The translations under genes and the position numbers were made by a program. A DNA stretch of 64,000 nt from an uncultured Bacteroidota bacterium (GTDB lineage: Bacteria > Bacteroidota > Bacteroidia > Chitinophagales > Chitinophagaceae). Below are positions 17,194 to 25,550 of this stretch, piece after piece. The notes below the pieces were generated by a model. It worked only from the letters and a program-made list of their open reading frames with translations, was not told the DNA's origin and ran no database searches. Each line of letters begins with the position of its first letter. The stretch's first letter is position 1. The DNA is taken from the NCBI GenBank assembly GCA_903835005.1, contig CAILLK010000128.1, positions 25,620 through 89,619 of the forward strand, read 5' to 3'.

Positions 17194-19503
17194 ATGGGAA
17201 AAATACAGAGAAACCTCTGGTTTCTGGCAACAACAATATTTGCGGTTTACCTGGTTACCTATGCATTATCAGGTATAGTGAAGCAGCCGTGGCACGAAAT
17301 ACCGGAGCTGGGAGGCGATGGTGCAAAAAATATATTTACCTATCTCTATCAGTCCACTCAGGGTTCGGGTTATTGGTTCAGTGGTATGAATTATCCTTAT
17401 GGCGAGCATATTGTATATACCGACGGGCAGCCTGTATTATCGGTACTGTTGTCTTCCATTAAAGGTGTAACCATAGGTCAGGCGCTGAGTATTCTCTGGT
17501 GGCTTATAGGTTTAAGTTATGTGGTTTCTATACTTTTCCTCTATAAAATCCTCACCCGGTTCAAACTGGCACCGCTTGCCGCCCTGCTTTTTGCCGGCCT
17601 CATAGGGATTTTTACTCCTCAGATGCTTAAGTTGCAGGGCCACTATGCGCTTTCTTATACCTGCATTATCCCCATGCTTTTTTACTGGACCATTCTGTAT
17701 ACCGACAGGCCACACTGGCGGTACTGTATTTACTTCTTTATCCTTGGCTGCATTGCAGCATTTATTCATCCCTATTATGCTGCAATGATGCTGGTATGGG
17801 TATTTGCCTTTGCGGCTGGTTTTATCCTGTTTACCCGGCAGCCTTTCATTCATAAGTTGAAAATTGCTGCTCCTCTGGTTATCAGTGTTATAATGGTACT
17901 GGGTGTAGTGGCAATAGTAATGAAACTTACCGACCCTGTTACCGACCGCCCGGTAACACCTTTCAATACACTTTATGAAACCTGCACGCGCCTCAAACAA
18001 CTGGCTACCTCCTTCAATTCACCAGTGTGGAAGCCGCTGTTGCATACCCGTTTTTTCTACCGCATCAGCGATGGTGGCGAGGGGTATGCCTATATGGGTG
18101 TGGTTACCATCTTCACTATTGGGTTATGCCTGCTGGCCATACTCGTAAAAAGTTTCAGGCAGAAAAAGGCAGCAACAGATTTAGGTACTGGTTTTTCTCC
18201 AGTTTGGTTGTTCGTGGCTTTCAGCACACTGTTGTTCGGTATGGGCATACCATTTATATGGCATATTGAGTGGATGAGCTATCTGTCAGTTTTTAAGCAG
18301 TTCCGTTCGCTGGGCAGGTTTAGCTGGATATTCTACTATATCATTTCGGTTTACAGTGCTGTGGTTATTTATACTGCTTACTCCCGTTTGCTGGCCTCAG
18401 GCAAGGCTGTAGCTGCTTATGCCGTTATCGCAGCCGCTCTCGCAATCTGGACCTGGGAGGCATCGGGATATGTAGAATATTCCCGCCGGCTGGCAAAATC
18501 AGGCTCCTATAATTACGATATGATGTTCTCCACCCACGAGCAAAACTGGGAAGGTTTCCTGGGCGATCACCAATACAAGAAGAGCGATTTTCAGGCGCTG
18601 CTTCTTTTACCCTATTTCCATGTGGGAACAGAAAAATTATGGGTAGGTTATGGAAACTGGCTCATTACATTGGGCAGCAAGGCATCGTTGCAATTGCATC
18701 TGCCCATGGTCAATGTAATGATGTCGCGCTCATCATGGGGGCAGGCAGAGAAACAGGTAAAAATAGCTGCAGGACCATTTGCATCTAAACCCCTGCTTAA
18801 AGATATCAGCAGCAACAGGCCTTTCCTGCTGTTGTGTTTCGATGAAGACACTTTGAATGAAGACCAGAAATACTTGCTGACCGCATCCGATTACCTGGGC
18901 CATTACTCCCAGTGTTATGTATATGCCTGCTACCCGGATCGCATAGCCACCCACGACAAAAAAATGGCCGATAGTGTAAACCGCATCCTGCCTTTCATGC
19001 ACCGCCCCGATACGGTAATTAACGGCAATGGAAACTATTATACAAATCACTTCGATAATGTTCCATCCTCATTTCACCTCTTCGGTACTGGCTGTATGCC
19101 AGCTATAGCGCAGGACAGCGCTATAATAGCCACAATTCCTATTACCAGCCCTCCAAAAGACAGTGAACTCTATGAATTCTCGTGCTGGTTTTTGCTGCAC
19201 AATGATGACCCCCGCGCACCAAATTTCAGTCTGGAACTGATGGATGGCTCTGGCCGAAATGTTACAACTGCGGATGTGCTCACCCGGCAGGGCACAGATA
19301 ATAAGGGAATGTGGTTTCGTGCGGGCAAATACTTTTATATATACCACAACACCCACGAAATACACTGTAAAATTATGAATCTTCCAAACCCTTCCTACAT
19401 CGCGCTTGATGAGTTGTTGCTCAGGCCTGCCAATGCACTGGTGATTTCGAAATCGGCAGATGGGCAGGTGATGGTGAATAATCATCTGGTGGGTAACTGG
19501 TGA
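17194..19503 (+). CDS. Large polytopic membrane protein, GT-C glycosyltransferase-like
   Basis: A 769-residue protein with about 11-12 membrane segments in the first 430 residues and a periplasmic C-terminal half of about 330 residues. An early loop holds IPELGGDGAKN and later HPYYAAMMLVW, in positions where GT-C enzymes carry acidic and His residues. I cannot name a family with certainty. Being 6 bp behind a DPM1-like gene suggests it uses a lipid-linked sugar. A role as a flippase or polymer-associated protein remains possible. The C-terminal half contains a beta-rich stretch resembling a carbohydrate-binding module (about residues 610-750), which is inference from strand pattern only. Confidence 0.7.
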   Translation: MGKIQRNLWFLATTIFAVYLVTYALSGIVKQPWHEIPELGGDGAKNIFTYLYQSTQGSGYWFSGMNYPYGEHIVYTDGQPVLSVLLSSIKGVTIGQALSILWWLIGLSYVVSILFLYKILTRFKLAPLAALLFAGLIGIFTPQMLKLQGHYALSYTCIIPMLFYWTILYTDRPHWRYCIYFFILGCIAAFIHPYYAAMMLVWVFAFAAGFILFTRQPFIHKLKIAAPLVISVIMVLGVVAIVMKLTDPVTDRPVTPFNTLYETCTRLKQLATSFNSPVWKPLLHTRFFYRISDGGEGYAYMGVVTIFTIGLCLLAILVKSFRQKKAATDLGTGFSPVWLFVAFSTLLFGMGIPFIWHIEWMSYLSVFKQFRSLGRFSWIFYYIISVYSAVVIYTAYSRLLASGKAVAAYAVIAAALAIWTWEASGYVEYSRRLAKSGSYNYDMMFSTHEQNWEGFLGDHQYKKSDFQALLLLPYFHVGTEKLWVGYGNWLITLGSKASLQLHLPMVNVMMSRSSWGQAEKQVKIAAGPFASKPLLKDISSNRPFLLLCFDEDTLNEDQKYLLTASDYLGHYSQCYVYACYPDRIATHDKKMADSVNRILPFMHRPDTVINGNGNYYTNHFDNVPSSFHLFGTGCMPAIAQDSAIIATIPITSPPKDSELYEFSCWFLLHNDDPRAPNFSLELMDGSGRNVTTADVLTRQGTDNKGMWFRAGKYFYIYHNTHEIHCKIMNLPNPSYIALDELLLRPANALVISKSADGQVMVNNHLVGNW

Positions 19504-19625
19504 TTTACCAGGTGGTGAATGGTATAGGAATTATTTAAGAAGCGCCTGATAGGTTACGCTTAGGAAAAATTCAGTTCTGGTTTTTTTAAATTCCTGATTT
19601 GATTAGGAATAAGTAGTTTTACAAT

Positions 19626-20066
19626 ATGCGTAAATGGATAATAGTTTCCATGTTGATGATCTTTATTTGTTCAAAAGGTTTTGGTCAGCAAAATCAAATT
19701 GGGCAGAGCAAAGTGTCGCCCGGAAAACCAAAGGATGTAATACTGAAGGATATTTTCAGAGGAAATATACCTGCCAATGGATATGAAAATACCACAGAGC
19801 TGATACTGGAACATCAGAAGTACTATGATATAGGGGCTTTTACTTTATCAGAAACTTCGAAAAGCGGTACCTTGACCAGGAAAGGGCAGTGGACAGTAAT
19901 AAAAGGTTCGGCCAAAGATGAGAATGCAACTGTTGTGGAATTGGATCTCACTGGTAATACTGAATATTTTCTGCGGATGAAAAATGGTAATCTGCAAAAA
20001 CTGGATACTGCTTTGCGGGAGATTAAGCCAGCGGGTAGGTATATTTTGGTGAGGCAGGGGAAATAA
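19626..20066 (+). CDS. Secreted NlpE-N-like domain protein
   Basis: A 146-residue exported protein with a signal peptide (MRKWIIVSMLMIFICSKGFGQ). The mature part follows the NlpE N-terminal pattern: an FRGNIPANG stretch, a repeated strand order with YDIGAFTLSETSKSGTLTRKGQWTVIKG, then YFLRMKNGNLQKLDTALREI. Family members are small envelope beta-barrels linked to copper tolerance or surface sensing. The CxxC motif of E. coli NlpE is missing, and no lipobox is visible, so it is probably periplasmic and may not bind copper. A small unknown gene follows 10 bp downstream. Confidence 0.6.
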   Translation: MRKWIIVSMLMIFICSKGFGQQNQIGQSKVSPGKPKDVILKDIFRGNIPANGYENTTELILEHQKYYDIGAFTLSETSKSGTLTRKGQWTVIKGSAKDENATVVELDLTGNTEYFLRMKNGNLQKLDTALREIKPAGRYILVRQGK

Positions 20067-20076
20067 AAAGTTCGGT

Positions 20077-20259
20077 ATGATCAGAAACAAAAACAAGAAT
20101 GCAGATAATCCGAAGATTCCGGAAAATGCGTCAAGTTTTTCGAATGAAATACCATCAGGCAGCGCTGCCCGTTTTAAAGGAATATTAACCAAGGAAGAAG
20201 CTGGGAGTTACCATGAATATTTGAAACAAGCCCGCAATGAGTGGGGCAAAATTATTTAG
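20077..20259 (+). CDS. Small hypothetical protein
   Basis: A 60-residue polar protein, positively charged at the N-terminus, with a probable C-terminal helix (ILTKEEAGSYHEYLKQARNE). It starts 10 bp after the NlpE-like gene, which suggests co-transcription. No family recognised. Confidence 0.4.
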   Translation: MIRNKNKNADNPKIPENASSFSNEIPSGSAARFKGILTKEEAGSYHEYLKQARNEWGKII

Positions 20260-20294
20260 TTATAATTACCAGCATTTATTTTACAATCTTATAT

Positions 20295-20327
20295 AGATTT
20301 GTCAACTTTTTAAAAGTTGACAAATCT
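20295..20327. repeat. Perfect 16-bp palindrome, likely bidirectional terminator or REP-like element
   Basis: AGATTTGTCAACTTTT (20295-20310) and its exact reverse complement (20312-20327) are separated by one base. The position between the small gene at 20077 and the methyltransferase suits a terminator, but the stem is unusually long and the loop unusually small, as in dispersed palindromic elements. Confidence 0.6.
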
Positions 20328-20386
20328 TGCAACTCGCCACTAAACAATAATTAAATCCATTGATCTTGCCCGAATCCAAACTCCCC

Positions 20387-21313
20387 ATGTTTCAAAACCG
20401 CCTCACTAAAGTGTACAAGCACTTCAGCAAGCTGGCGCGCCGTCAGGAAATATCGTGCTACCGGTTTTATGATCACGACCTGCCGGAATTTCCTTTTGCC
20501 ATAGACTGGTACAATGGCGTGGTACATGCAGCTGAGTATAAGCGCCGGCATGGCATGGAGGATGAAGAACATGATGCCTGGCTGCTAAGCTGTAAGGAGG
20601 TGCTGGCCACTGTGCTTGAAATTGCCCCTGAAAATATCTTTATGAAGGTGCGGCAACGCAAAGCAGGCAGGCAGGGGCAGTATGAAAAGTTTGATGAGCA
20701 GAAGGTGGAAAAGATTGTGCCTGAAGGTGGCTTGAGTTTTATAATCAATCTTACAGATTATCTTGATACCGGTTTGTTTCTCGATCACCGCATAACCAGG
20801 GGAATGGTTAAGGAAGAAGCCAAAGGGCTCAATGTACTCAACCTGTTTTGCTATACAGGCTCCTTCAGTGTGTATGCCGCTGCGGGCGGGGCAAGTACGG
20901 TAACTTCGGTAGACCTCTCGAAGACATACCTCAACTGGGCTAAACGCAATATGCAATACAACAAGCTGTATAAAGATACGCAGCACGATTTCATTCATGG
21001 AGATGTGATAGAGTGGCTGGAGTATATGCCATCTGACGCCTATGATCTCATCATCTGCGACCCACCAACATTCAGTAACAGCAAGCGGATGGAGGATAAC
21101 TTTGATGTGCAGCGGGATCATGTGTTCCTGCTCAAAAAACTGCTGAAGGGCCTCACAGATGGCGGCAAAATATATTTCAGCAATAACTACCGCGATTTTG
21201 TGCTGGACAGGGATAGCATACCCGCACTGACGGTTAAGGATATTACAGGCATTACAACTCCATTCGATTTTCAGGGGAAACTGAACAGGAAGTGCTATTT
21301 GATTGAAAAGTAA
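20387..21313 (+). CDS. RlmK-like SAM-dependent rRNA methyltransferase
   Basis: About 308 residues from the ATG at 20387 (MFQNRL); a TTG nine codons earlier is less likely. The protein aligns along its length with the RlmK half of E. coli RlmKL: FQNRLTKVYKHFSKLARRQE, CYRFYDHDLPEF, LFLDHRITR, the SAM-binding NLFCYTGSFSVYAAAGGA, VDLSKTYLNWAKRNMQYN, and the catalytic-region CDPPTFSNSKRM followed by FDVQRDH. The RlmK activity makes m7G in 23S rRNA (position 2069 in E. coli). The RlmL half is absent here, so this is a stand-alone version. The exact target base is inferred from the family. Confidence 0.82.
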   Translation: MFQNRLTKVYKHFSKLARRQEISCYRFYDHDLPEFPFAIDWYNGVVHAAEYKRRHGMEDEEHDAWLLSCKEVLATVLEIAPENIFMKVRQRKAGRQGQYEKFDEQKVEKIVPEGGLSFIINLTDYLDTGLFLDHRITRGMVKEEAKGLNVLNLFCYTGSFSVYAAAGGASTVTSVDLSKTYLNWAKRNMQYNKLYKDTQHDFIHGDVIEWLEYMPSDAYDLIICDPPTFSNSKRMEDNFDVQRDHVFLLKKLLKGLTDGGKIYFSNNYRDFVLDRDSIPALTVKDITGITTPFDFQGKLNRKCYLIEK

Positions 21314-21318
21314 GGCGG

Positions 21319-21706
21319 CTATTTACCCTTATTTTGATGTTGATTTTCTTCCTGTTTCTTTTTGATTTCCTCACTAACCCAGGCAGAATCATGAGGGGTC
21401 ATAGTGCTGTCTGCAGCATACAAAACGACCTCATTTGAAACACTAGTTTTTATTAGACCTCTGGCTGAAAAAAATTGCTTATCTGTTCCCGGATAATGCC
21501 AGAATCCGATTTGTCATGCAGTCATGATTTTGTTTATACTCTTGTTCTATCTGTTGCAGTTGCATATAAGGTAACGCCTGCTGTCGTACCATTTGTTTCA
21601 TCCAGTTATATAAAACCGAAACCTCCTTATGGTAATTTTGTACGTTCTCTGCAATAGAATATACAGAAAACAGTGTTATGAGAAAAGGCAGGGTTACTGA
21701 TTTCAT
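21319..21706 (-). pseudogene. Small secreted protein gene split by a frameshift
   Basis: The first frame, from an ATG at 21706, gives a signal-like N-terminus (MKSVTLPFLITLFSVYSIAE) and a helical Tyr/Gln-rich region. It stops at 21479 after a short low-quality tail. A second minus-strand frame begins to look like protein near 21515, reads on as GFWHYPGTDKQFFSARG and then a Val-rich and Lys/Gln-rich tail, and stops at 21319. Joining the two frames between about 21515 and 21530 gives one protein of about 128 residues. It is either a decayed gene or a single-base error. I do not recognise the family. Confidence 0.5.
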
Positions 21707-21737
21707 ATAATAGGGAATTTTCGGATTAATGCATAGA

Positions 21738-21831
21738 AGAGGCTATCTGTTTGTAGCACTTGGATTTACAAAACGAGGCATGCCCCGTAGGTGGCTATCC
21801 AGCCCGCGAATATGCTCATTTGAAATCCAAT
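21738..21831. repeat. Solo diverged copy of the central part of the 23-kb composite element
   Basis: This segment, starting AGAGGCTATCTGTTTGTAG and ending near ATCCAAT, matches 23233-23325 over its whole length with scattered differences (both contain ATGCCCCGTAGG and the CCCGCGAATA core). It lies in the otherwise gene-free stretch 21707-22069, whose remainder is AT-rich. Confidence 0.65.
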
Positions 21832-22012
21832 CGTCCCTAATCCTTTCTATAATTATCACAGCCATCTACGCCAATTATTTTGACATTCAATCAATTATCA
21901 AATAAATACAAGAAAATACAAAATTATTTCCTTTTTATTTGGATATTATATCCAAATTGCATAATTTTACAGCCATTTATTTTGGAAAACATAATTCTTC
22001 ATATTGAAATAA

Positions 22013-22058
22013 ACTAACTACTAAATACTTTAGACTAACTACTAACACTAACTACTAA
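22013..22058 (+). promoter_or_regulatory. Three 12-bp iterons before the HTH gene
   Basis: ACTAACTACTAA occurs exactly at 22013-22024, 22034-22045 and 22047-22058, spaced 21 and 13 nt start to start. The last copy ends 11 nt before the ATG at 22070. They are candidate binding sites for the HTH protein encoded downstream (autoregulation), or replication/packaging-type iterons. Confidence 0.6.
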
Positions 22059-22069
22059 AGACTGAAAAA

Positions 22070-22858
22070 ATGAAACACGAACAAATGCTGCAAGCCGAGG
22101 CCCTCTACATGCAGACCAGCCTCGCCAAATCCGAAATCGCCGATCAACTCAACATCAGCCGAACCACGCTCTACACTTGGGCGCAGGAAAACGACTGGGA
22201 CCGACTTAAATCAAATTCCAGGAATATGCCAACGCTTATAGCCGAGAACATGTACATCCTCCTCGGCCATAAGCTCAATAGTGTGCTGGCAGCCTGCAAT
22301 ATGGGTAAAATCGTCCCGCTCAACGATCTGAGCATGATCTGTAAACTCACTAATGCTGTTCATAAGCACACCAACCGCAGCACTATCAATGAAACCATGG
22401 AGCTCCGGATGCATTTCATGGACTATGTCAAGGCCCATGAGCCTGCCATGGTCGCCGCTGTGCAGCCACTCATTGATGGCTTTATCCGCTCCCGCACCAA
22501 AACCAAACCCGGAAAACCAGCTATGGGATATCTGCCGGTAAAAACCCAATCACCCAATAAAACACCCAATGATCAGGAAATGCTGCAGGTTATTGACGAT
22601 ATCAAAGCCCGTTCTCAAAACAGGCTGGCAGGACAACAGGCAGGCAATATAACAGAGCAGCCGGAAGACCTCGGAGCAATAAATAAATTCCGGGATCTGG
22701 CCGAACAATACTTGACAGAACATCCCGAAATCACCAGCACACCCGAACCCCAAATTCCCAAACATTCAAACAACAATCCCGGCAACCTCAATCGTGCACA
22801 ACGACGCGAACTCGAAAGAATAGCCAAAAAGAAAAACCAGCAGAAACAGGCCGCATAA
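22070..22858 (+). CDS. Orphan phage terminase small-subunit-like HTH protein
   Basis: A 262-residue protein. Residues 5-48 form a helix-turn-helix of the gpP/DUF1804 type (YMQTSLAKSEIADQLNISRTTLYTW followed by AQENDWDRL), as found in phage terminase small subunits. The middle is helical, and the C-terminal third is Pro/Asn/Gln-rich with a basic end (RAQRRELERIAKKKNQQKQ). Such proteins recognise packaging sites in phage DNA, but no other phage gene is nearby, so it may be a relic or a domesticated regulator. Its codon choice (many CTC, ATC, CCC) differs from the neighbours. Three exact iterons sit just upstream. Confidence 0.55.
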   Translation: MKHEQMLQAEALYMQTSLAKSEIADQLNISRTTLYTWAQENDWDRLKSNSRNMPTLIAENMYILLGHKLNSVLAACNMGKIVPLNDLSMICKLTNAVHKHTNRSTINETMELRMHFMDYVKAHEPAMVAAVQPLIDGFIRSRTKTKPGKPAMGYLPVKTQSPNKTPNDQEMLQVIDDIKARSQNRLAGQQAGNITEQPEDLGAINKFRDLAEQYLTEHPEITSTPEPQIPKHSNNNPGNLNRAQRRELERIAKKKNQQKQAA

Positions 22859-23052
22859 TCCAGATGCGCCTGCCTTATAATGCCCTGAAGGGCAATTTCA
22901 TTAAGTTCAGAACTCCTGATTTCTCGCAGTTTGTATTGCAGCATTTTTTGTTGAAAATAGGGATGAAGTCAAATGAGCTTGATGCCGTATTCCCCCTTGC
23001 CGCGAGGGTTTTGTGGGTGTGCAAAAGTCTATCCTGGTTTTCCATCGGGAGG

Positions 23053-23476
23053 GGCAAGGGGCAATGTCATTTGGTTAAGAAAGCCCGAAAGCGCTTTAAG
23101 GTGAATAGCCGGTGGTGAAACCACCGGTAATCTGTCCTGATTGCCGACCCCATAGCGGGTCGAATGTAAGTTTGGAAACGCTAAAAAACCTTAGCTAAAC
23201 GGCATTGTATTGTGAAGTAAGTGCTGCCTCGTAGAGGCTATCTGTTTGTAGAATTTGGATAGATAAAACGATGGATGCCCCGTAGGCGGCTATCCTACCC
23301 GCGAATAGGTCATTTATAATCCAATGTCATTCAGTTAAAAAAGCCCGAAAGGGCTTTAATGTGAATAGCCGGTGGTTTCACCACCGGTAATCTGTCGTAA
23401 TTGCCGACCCCATAGCGGGTCGAATGTAAGTTTGGAAACGCTAAAAATCCTTAACCAAACGACATTGGGCAAGGGG
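23053..23476. mobile_element. Composite MITE-like element with inverted ends and 9-bp target duplication
   Basis: Two direct 146-bp copies (23062-23207 and 23322-23467) flank a 93-bp middle (23233-23325). The outer ends are inverted repeats: CAATGTCATTTGGTTAA on the left and TTAACCAAACGACATTG on the right (16 of 17 pairing). The whole 406-bp unit is bracketed by GGCAAGGGG at 23053-23061 and 23468-23476, a perfect 9-bp target-site duplication. Each 146-bp copy holds three hairpins (around GCCCGAAAGGGC, CCGGTGG/CCACCGG and GACCC/GGGTC). There is no transposase, so it would be mobilised in trans. The open frame at 22864-23118 runs into it and is spurious. Confidence 0.75.
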
Positions 23477-23583
23477 GATGTAACTATTTTAATATTTTAG
23501 TAGTTCCAATCCGCAAATAATTGTTCAAAGCTGAGGAAAGGGCAAGGATTTCTGAAGTTAAGGATTATTGAAAACTCAAGCAG

Positions 23584-23627
23584 CGCTGAAAGAGCGAAAT
23601 CTAATAGCCGTGGGTGGCGCGCACGGT
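23584..23627. repeat. Degenerate three-hairpin repeat fragment
   Basis: CGCTGAAAGAGCG followed by CTAATAGCCGTGGG and a G/C-rich inverted arm resembles the first two hairpins of the 146-bp unit at 23322. The rest of 23477-23857 holds no gene that I can support. Confidence 0.35.
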
Positions 23628-23857
23628 ATATAATGTTGTACTGGCAAGCTCTGGCCGCATGCTGCCTTTGCTTTAGCGGTGGCGCAAGGGGCGAAATATC
23701 TGGCAACAACCTTCAAGTAGAAGACATCCCTATAAATCTGATTGCTTTTGATCGGGTAAAATAAATGGTACACTGTTCAGAATTTGTTCACTTTTAAAAA
23801 CCCAATCCTTTGATAATCACTAAAACAATGTCCAATTTTTTTACGTTAAATAAACAA

Positions 23858-24604
23858 TCAATAATACTCAATCTTTCGTTCAGTGATCATTACCGGCTTC
23901 CCGTTTTCATAAGTCGTCTCCTTCAGCCAGTTGCCTGCCTTATCGGGATTTTCATAGCTGTAGGTAAGCTTATGATCCAGCGATCCGTCAGCCTTGTAGT
24001 AGTCCAGCTCTGTCTCTTCACCATTGTCGTTATAGATATAGGTTATCCTGAATTCAAGCTTCCCGTTATGATCAAAATAATGCTCTTCAAGTATCTTGCC
24101 GCTGGCATCCACTTTATTCACCACCCTGAATTCCAGGCTGTCGTCTTCATAATAACTGGCAAACTCCACCTGGTGGCCTTCGCTGTTATATTTAAACTTA
24201 TGCTTGTTCACCAGGTTGCCTTCCAGGTCATAATCATCCTGCTCCACCTGGTTGCCCTGTGCATCGTATGCATAGGTGCTTTTTGTGCCCTGGGCATTAT
24301 CGCTTACGGTTTCAATACCGGTTACGCGCTTGCCTGCATTATCATAGGTATAGCTCATCTTGCTGTCTACAATGCTGTCGGCGGTATAGTATACCGATTC
24401 GGTTTCATTGCCGCCTTCATCATACCGGAACAGAACGGTATTGTCAAGCCTCTTCTGCTCAACACCTTTCTTTACCTGCACCTTATATTCTGTTTCAAGT
24501 ATAGACTTCACTTTACCCTTCCAGTCGTTCTTAGGCGCAGCATAAAGCACCCTGCCGTAAGTAGCAAGTGTGATGAATATAAACGCTGTTATCAATAATT
24601 TCAT
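23858..24604 (-). CDS. Secreted YD-repeat-like protein
   Basis: A 248-residue exported protein with a signal peptide (MKLLITAFIFITLATYGRVLYA). The mature part is made of about eight strand pairs with a YD/RHS-like period: FRYDEGGNETES, YTYDNAGKRVTG, YAYDAQGNQVEQ, FKYNSEGHQVEF, YIYNDNGEETEL, YSYENPDKAGNWL. These are the same signatures as in RHS beta-shells and MORN-like outer-surface proteins of Bacteroidota. No toxin domain or sorting domain is present, so it is likely periplasmic or surface-exposed, with unknown function. The next gene downstream on the plus side is a separate minus-strand unit. Confidence 0.65.
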   Translation of the reverse strand: MKLLITAFIFITLATYGRVLYAAPKNDWKGKVKSILETEYKVQVKKGVEQKRLDNTVLFRYDEGGNETESVYYTADSIVDSKMSYTYDNAGKRVTGIETVSDNAQGTKSTYAYDAQGNQVEQDDYDLEGNLVNKHKFKYNSEGHQVEFASYYEDDSLEFRVVNKVDASGKILEEHYFDHNGKLEFRITYIYNDNGEETELDYYKADGSLDHKLTYSYENPDKAGNWLKETTYENGKPVMITERKIEYY

Positions 24605-24664
24605 AAACTATGATTTGTGTATAGTAACCCTGTTTTTATAGTAACTGCAAAAAGGCTGAAAGCC

Positions 24665-25222
24665 TTACAGAATAGCGATCAGAGCTGCAAGTGCTACGAT
24701 TTCAACTATTCCAATGATCAGCCCGGCTGTGGCCAGCCGCCTGCGGTGCCCCCTGTTCATACCTATAAGGCCGAACACCACCCCCAGCGCCGAAAAAAGA
24801 AAAATGGGTATCAGTCCCAGCACATCAAAAATTACAGACCAGCCTGCATAATCGGTACCCCACCACCAGGTATCATGGTAGGTATGATAATGATGGTGGT
24901 AATGGTGGTAATGCTCGGCATAATGATGGTAATGCCCGCGCGGCGAATGATAGGAATGATGCGAGTGCCCGCCATGATAATGGCCTCCGCTATGATGGTG
25001 ACCACCGCCGTGGTGCCCTCCGTGCCCGGCTGCTGCGTCATCCTCATCAGCAGCATCAGCTGTTGCCGTGTTCTGGCCATCGCCCGTTGGCACCACATTA
25101 CATTCCGTATGCCTGGCATGGGGTGGCAATGCAGCATAGGTCTGCACACTTACAGCAGTTGCAATAGTGAGTACCATCAGCCATACAATATAGTTTTTAG
25201 GTATTATGTGGTATTTATTCAT
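24665..25222 (-). CDS. His-rich exported membrane protein
   Basis: A 185-residue protein: a signal or first membrane segment (about residues 12-31), an acidic stretch, then about 55 residues dominated by His, Gly and Tyr (about residues 66-118), and two C-terminal membrane segments (about 127-150 and 163-185) resembling DUF4190-type small membrane domains. The His stretch could bind zinc, nickel or copper at the outer face of the membrane; this is inference from composition. Its minus-strand start is followed upstream by an AT-rich leader. It lies 60 bp upstream of the YD-repeat gene on the same strand, so they may be co-transcribed. Confidence 0.65.
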   Translation of the reverse strand: MNKYHIIPKNYIVWLMVLTIATAVSVQTYAALPPHARHTECNVVPTGDGQNTATADAADEDDAAAGHGGHHGGGHHHSGGHYHGGHSHHSYHSPRGHYHHYAEHYHHYHHHYHTYHDTWWWGTDYAGWSVIFDVLGLIPIFLFSALGVVFGLIGMNRGHRRRLATAGLIIGIVEIVALAALIAIL

Positions 25223-25340
25223 TCAGGAAATTTCAGTGGTGCAATTATAATAAAAAATAAATACAATAAATAAAATAACTCCGAATGGGTGCAGTTCAAA
25301 TTTTCGCATAAACATTTCCATAATAGCAAATGAGATTAAA

Positions 25341-25430
25341 GCCCAACGGGCTTAAACTTGAATAGCCCTGGGTGAAACCCCGGGAGATTGTCATAGGGTT
25401 TTATGGCAACCCTGAAAGGGTTGAATAGGA
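25341..25430. repeat. Diverged three-hairpin intergenic repeat
   Basis: Same order as the 146-bp unit at 23322: GCCCAACGGGC, then TTGAATAGCC, then CCTGGG/CCCCGGG arms, then CAACCCTGAAAGGGTTG. The structure is kept while the bases differ. It occupies the gene-free stretch 25223-25550; I see nothing else there. Confidence 0.5.
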
Positions 25431-25550
25431 TATGTGGAGCGAAGATTTGAAATGCCCCCCTCCGAATGCCTTAATTTCCACCTGAATCAGTATTTCAATT
25501 AGTGATAAATTCTGGCATGGTATTTGATGATGAAATATAGAAATTCCGGC

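Noticed and set aside
22864..23118. An 84-codon plus-strand frame after the HTH gene
   Set aside because: Its 3' part runs into the MITE-like element and its composition is not protein-like.
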